Made by a program: the position numbers and the translations under genes. A model generated the notes under the pieces. It was not told where the DNA came from. It made no database searches and was given only the letters and a program-made list of their open reading frames with translations. From NCBI GenBank assembly GCA_902795875.1, contig CADBND010000106.1, positions 1-6,124 on the forward strand: a stretch of DNA of 6,124 bases. The letters run 5' to 3'. The DNA comes from an uncultured Erysipelotrichaceae bacterium (GTDB lineage: Bacteria > Bacillota_I > Bacilli_A > Erysipelotrichales > Erysipelotrichaceae). Within the stretch, counting starts at the first letter, position 1. Each line of letters opens with the position of its first letter. This document shows, piece after piece, positions 5,361 to 6,124 of this stretch.

Positions 5361-5867
5361 ATGAGTAAAGTGAAAAACGAAGCGCACGTTACAGATGATC
5401 CGTTTGTGAATGTCAGAAGAGCGGCGATCGAACACCGAGGCAAATGGGCGGCAGGTTTTTATCTGGAGGCCAAGCGGCAGGGCATCGACCTTGAACCGAT
5501 CATGCGGACAGCGATCCATAAGATCGGTGTAGAGAGTGGCGAGAAGGAAAAAGAAGGTTTCGGTGATAAAACTGTCAATGCGAAGATGTATGCCGAATAT
5601 TTTACCGGAAAGGCACAGTCGGATACCTTTGAGAAGAAACTTGTCAGCGCCAATGAAGAGGAAGCGGTCGTGACATTGAACTATTGTGCCTTGCTGAAGG
5701 CATGGCAGAAGATGGGCATGAGCGATGAAGAACTCGCTTTGATGTGTGATATCGCCATGGAAGGTGATCGCGGTATTGCGGAAGGTGTCGGACTCGATTT
5801 CGAACTGGAGGGTTCCCTGGCACAGGGATGTGAATGCTGCACACTTCGTTATAAGACCAGAAAATAG
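5361..5867 (+). CDS. L-2-amino-thiazoline-4-carboxylic acid (ATC) hydrolase family protein
   Basis: A 168-residue soluble, mostly helical protein matching the ATC_hydrolase family. The hallmark region is LNYCALLKAWQKMGMSDEE (106-124), then MCDIAMEGDRG (128-138), then FELEGSLAQGCECCTLRY (147-164). The conserved cysteines Cys109, Cys129 and Cys157/159/160 are present. The founding Pseudomonas enzyme opens the ring of L-2-amino-thiazoline-4-carboxylate on the way to cysteine. Most Bacillota members are untested and their true substrates are unknown, so the name marks the family, not a proven reaction. AGGAG at 5347-5351 is 9 bases before the ATG. A lipoprotein gene starts 43 bases after the stop, with no T-tract terminator between, so co-transcription is likely. 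That pairing fits uptake followed by processing of an amino-acid-like compound, which is inference. Confidence 0.82.
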   Translation: MSKVKNEAHVTDDPFVNVRRAAIEHRGKWAAGFYLEAKRQGIDLEPIMRTAIHKIGVESGEKEKEGFGDKTVNAKMYAEYFTGKAQSDTFEKKLVSANEEEAVVTLNYCALLKAWQKMGMSDEELALMCDIAMEGDRGIAEGVGLDFELEGSLAQGCECCTLRYKTRK

Positions 5868-5873
5868 TAAATA

Positions 5874-5888
5874 AGCGAATCGTTCGCT
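5874..5888 (+). other. Small perfect hairpin between the ATC-hydrolase and lipoprotein genes
   Basis: AGCGAA and TTCGCT pair perfectly around a 3-base TCG loop, 6 bases after the ATC-hydrolase stop and 12 bases before the lipoprotein ribosome binding site. No T run follows, so it is not an intrinsic terminator. Such hairpins can protect mRNA ends after cleavage or uneven out expression within an operon; it may also be chance. Confidence 0.4.
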
Positions 5889-5910
5889 GAAATAAGAAAA
5901 GGAGAAAATC

Positions 5911-6124
5911 ATGAAAAAATTATTGAGTTTATTGCTTGTGTTTCTGATGATCTTCGCTATGGCCGGCTGTTCCAATAACGGCGGCGGTAACGAAGGCGGC
6001 GGTGATGCACCGGCAGCAGAGACGGCAGCAGATGCGAATGGTGATTACCATATCGCTGTCAGCTTACCGTTCACAGGTACCAACGCTTCTTATGCCGAAT
6101 ACATCCAGATGGGTCTGGAAGTCG
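5911..6124 (+). CDS. Substrate-binding lipoprotein of an ABC transporter, Leu/Ile/Val-type (partial at right edge)
   Basis: The first 71 codons are visible and the gene continues past the window. Residues 1-19 are a lipoprotein signal peptide (MKKLL, hydrophobic LLLVFLMIFA, lipobox MAGC) with the lipidated Cys at 20. A Gly/Ala-rich flexible linker follows at about 21-44. The mature domain then begins with YHIAVSLPFTGTNASYAEYI, the opening strand and loop of type I periplasmic binding proteins of the LivJ/LivK kind, which capture branched-chain amino acids, amides or related small molecules. The product should be anchored on the outside of the cytoplasmic membrane. GGAG at 5901-5904 is 6 bases before the ATG. 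Permease and ATPase genes would be expected downstream. The ligand cannot be judged from this fragment, and a different type I binding protein remains possible. Confidence 0.85.
   Translation, partial: MKKLLSLLLVFLMIFAMAGCSNNGGGNEGGGDAPAAETAADANGDYHIAVSLPFTGTNASYAEYIQMGLEV

Noticed and set aside
5331..5975. Minus-strand 214-codon ORF
   Set aside because: It is opposite the ATC-hydrolase gene and the lipoprotein start, both of which have strong plus-strand evidence.

Overview
The window looks like a chromosomal segment of a Gram-positive, Bacillota-type bacterium, probably gut-associated. The basis is strong AGGAG-type ribosome binding sites, a lipoprotein signal with a lipobox, mid-range GC, and protein families common in Erysipelotrichia and Lachnospiraceae. 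An Erysipelotrichia-like source is my impression, not a demonstrated assignment. I see no insertion sequence, CRISPR array, tRNA or rRNA.

Layout. (a) 1-757, minus: the N-terminal 252 residues of an unrecognised two-helix membrane protein running off the left edge. (b) 764-1031: a short stretch containing a strong minus-strand intrinsic terminator (824-856) just downstream of a 36-codon, cysteine-rich minus-strand ORF (877-987). (c) About 990-1422, plus: a decayed SGNH/GDSL-type hydrolase. Its GTND block is readable in one frame and its C-terminal HPS block in another, and the 5' part is missing. (d) 1422-2333 and 2343-4007, plus: a P-loop kinase-like protein and a GH13_18 (sucrose-phosphorylase-like) enzyme, tightly packed with the SGNH remnant as one operon and closed by a candidate terminator at 4032-4067. 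(e) 4056-5255, minus: a 12-helix MFS transporter of the oxalate/formate-antiporter-like type, convergent with the operon. (f) 5361-5867 and 5911 to the right edge, plus: an ATC-hydrolase-family protein followed by the start of a branched-chain-amino-acid-type substrate-binding lipoprotein.

How it may fit together. GH13_18 enzymes phosphorolyse alpha-glucosides to glucose 1-phosphate plus an acceptor. This copy keeps all the catalytic and donor-site residues of sucrose phosphorylase. However, it differs at the acceptor loops, where basic residues replace the usual ones and the fructose-contacting Asp is lost, and it carries an insertion of about 65 residues. The co-transcribed kinase suggests that a phosphorylated substrate or product is involved. 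The most interesting lead is this kinase plus divergent-phosphorylase pair, whose substrate cannot be read from the sequence. The ATC-hydrolase homologue next to an amino-acid-type binding protein suggests a separate uptake and processing module.
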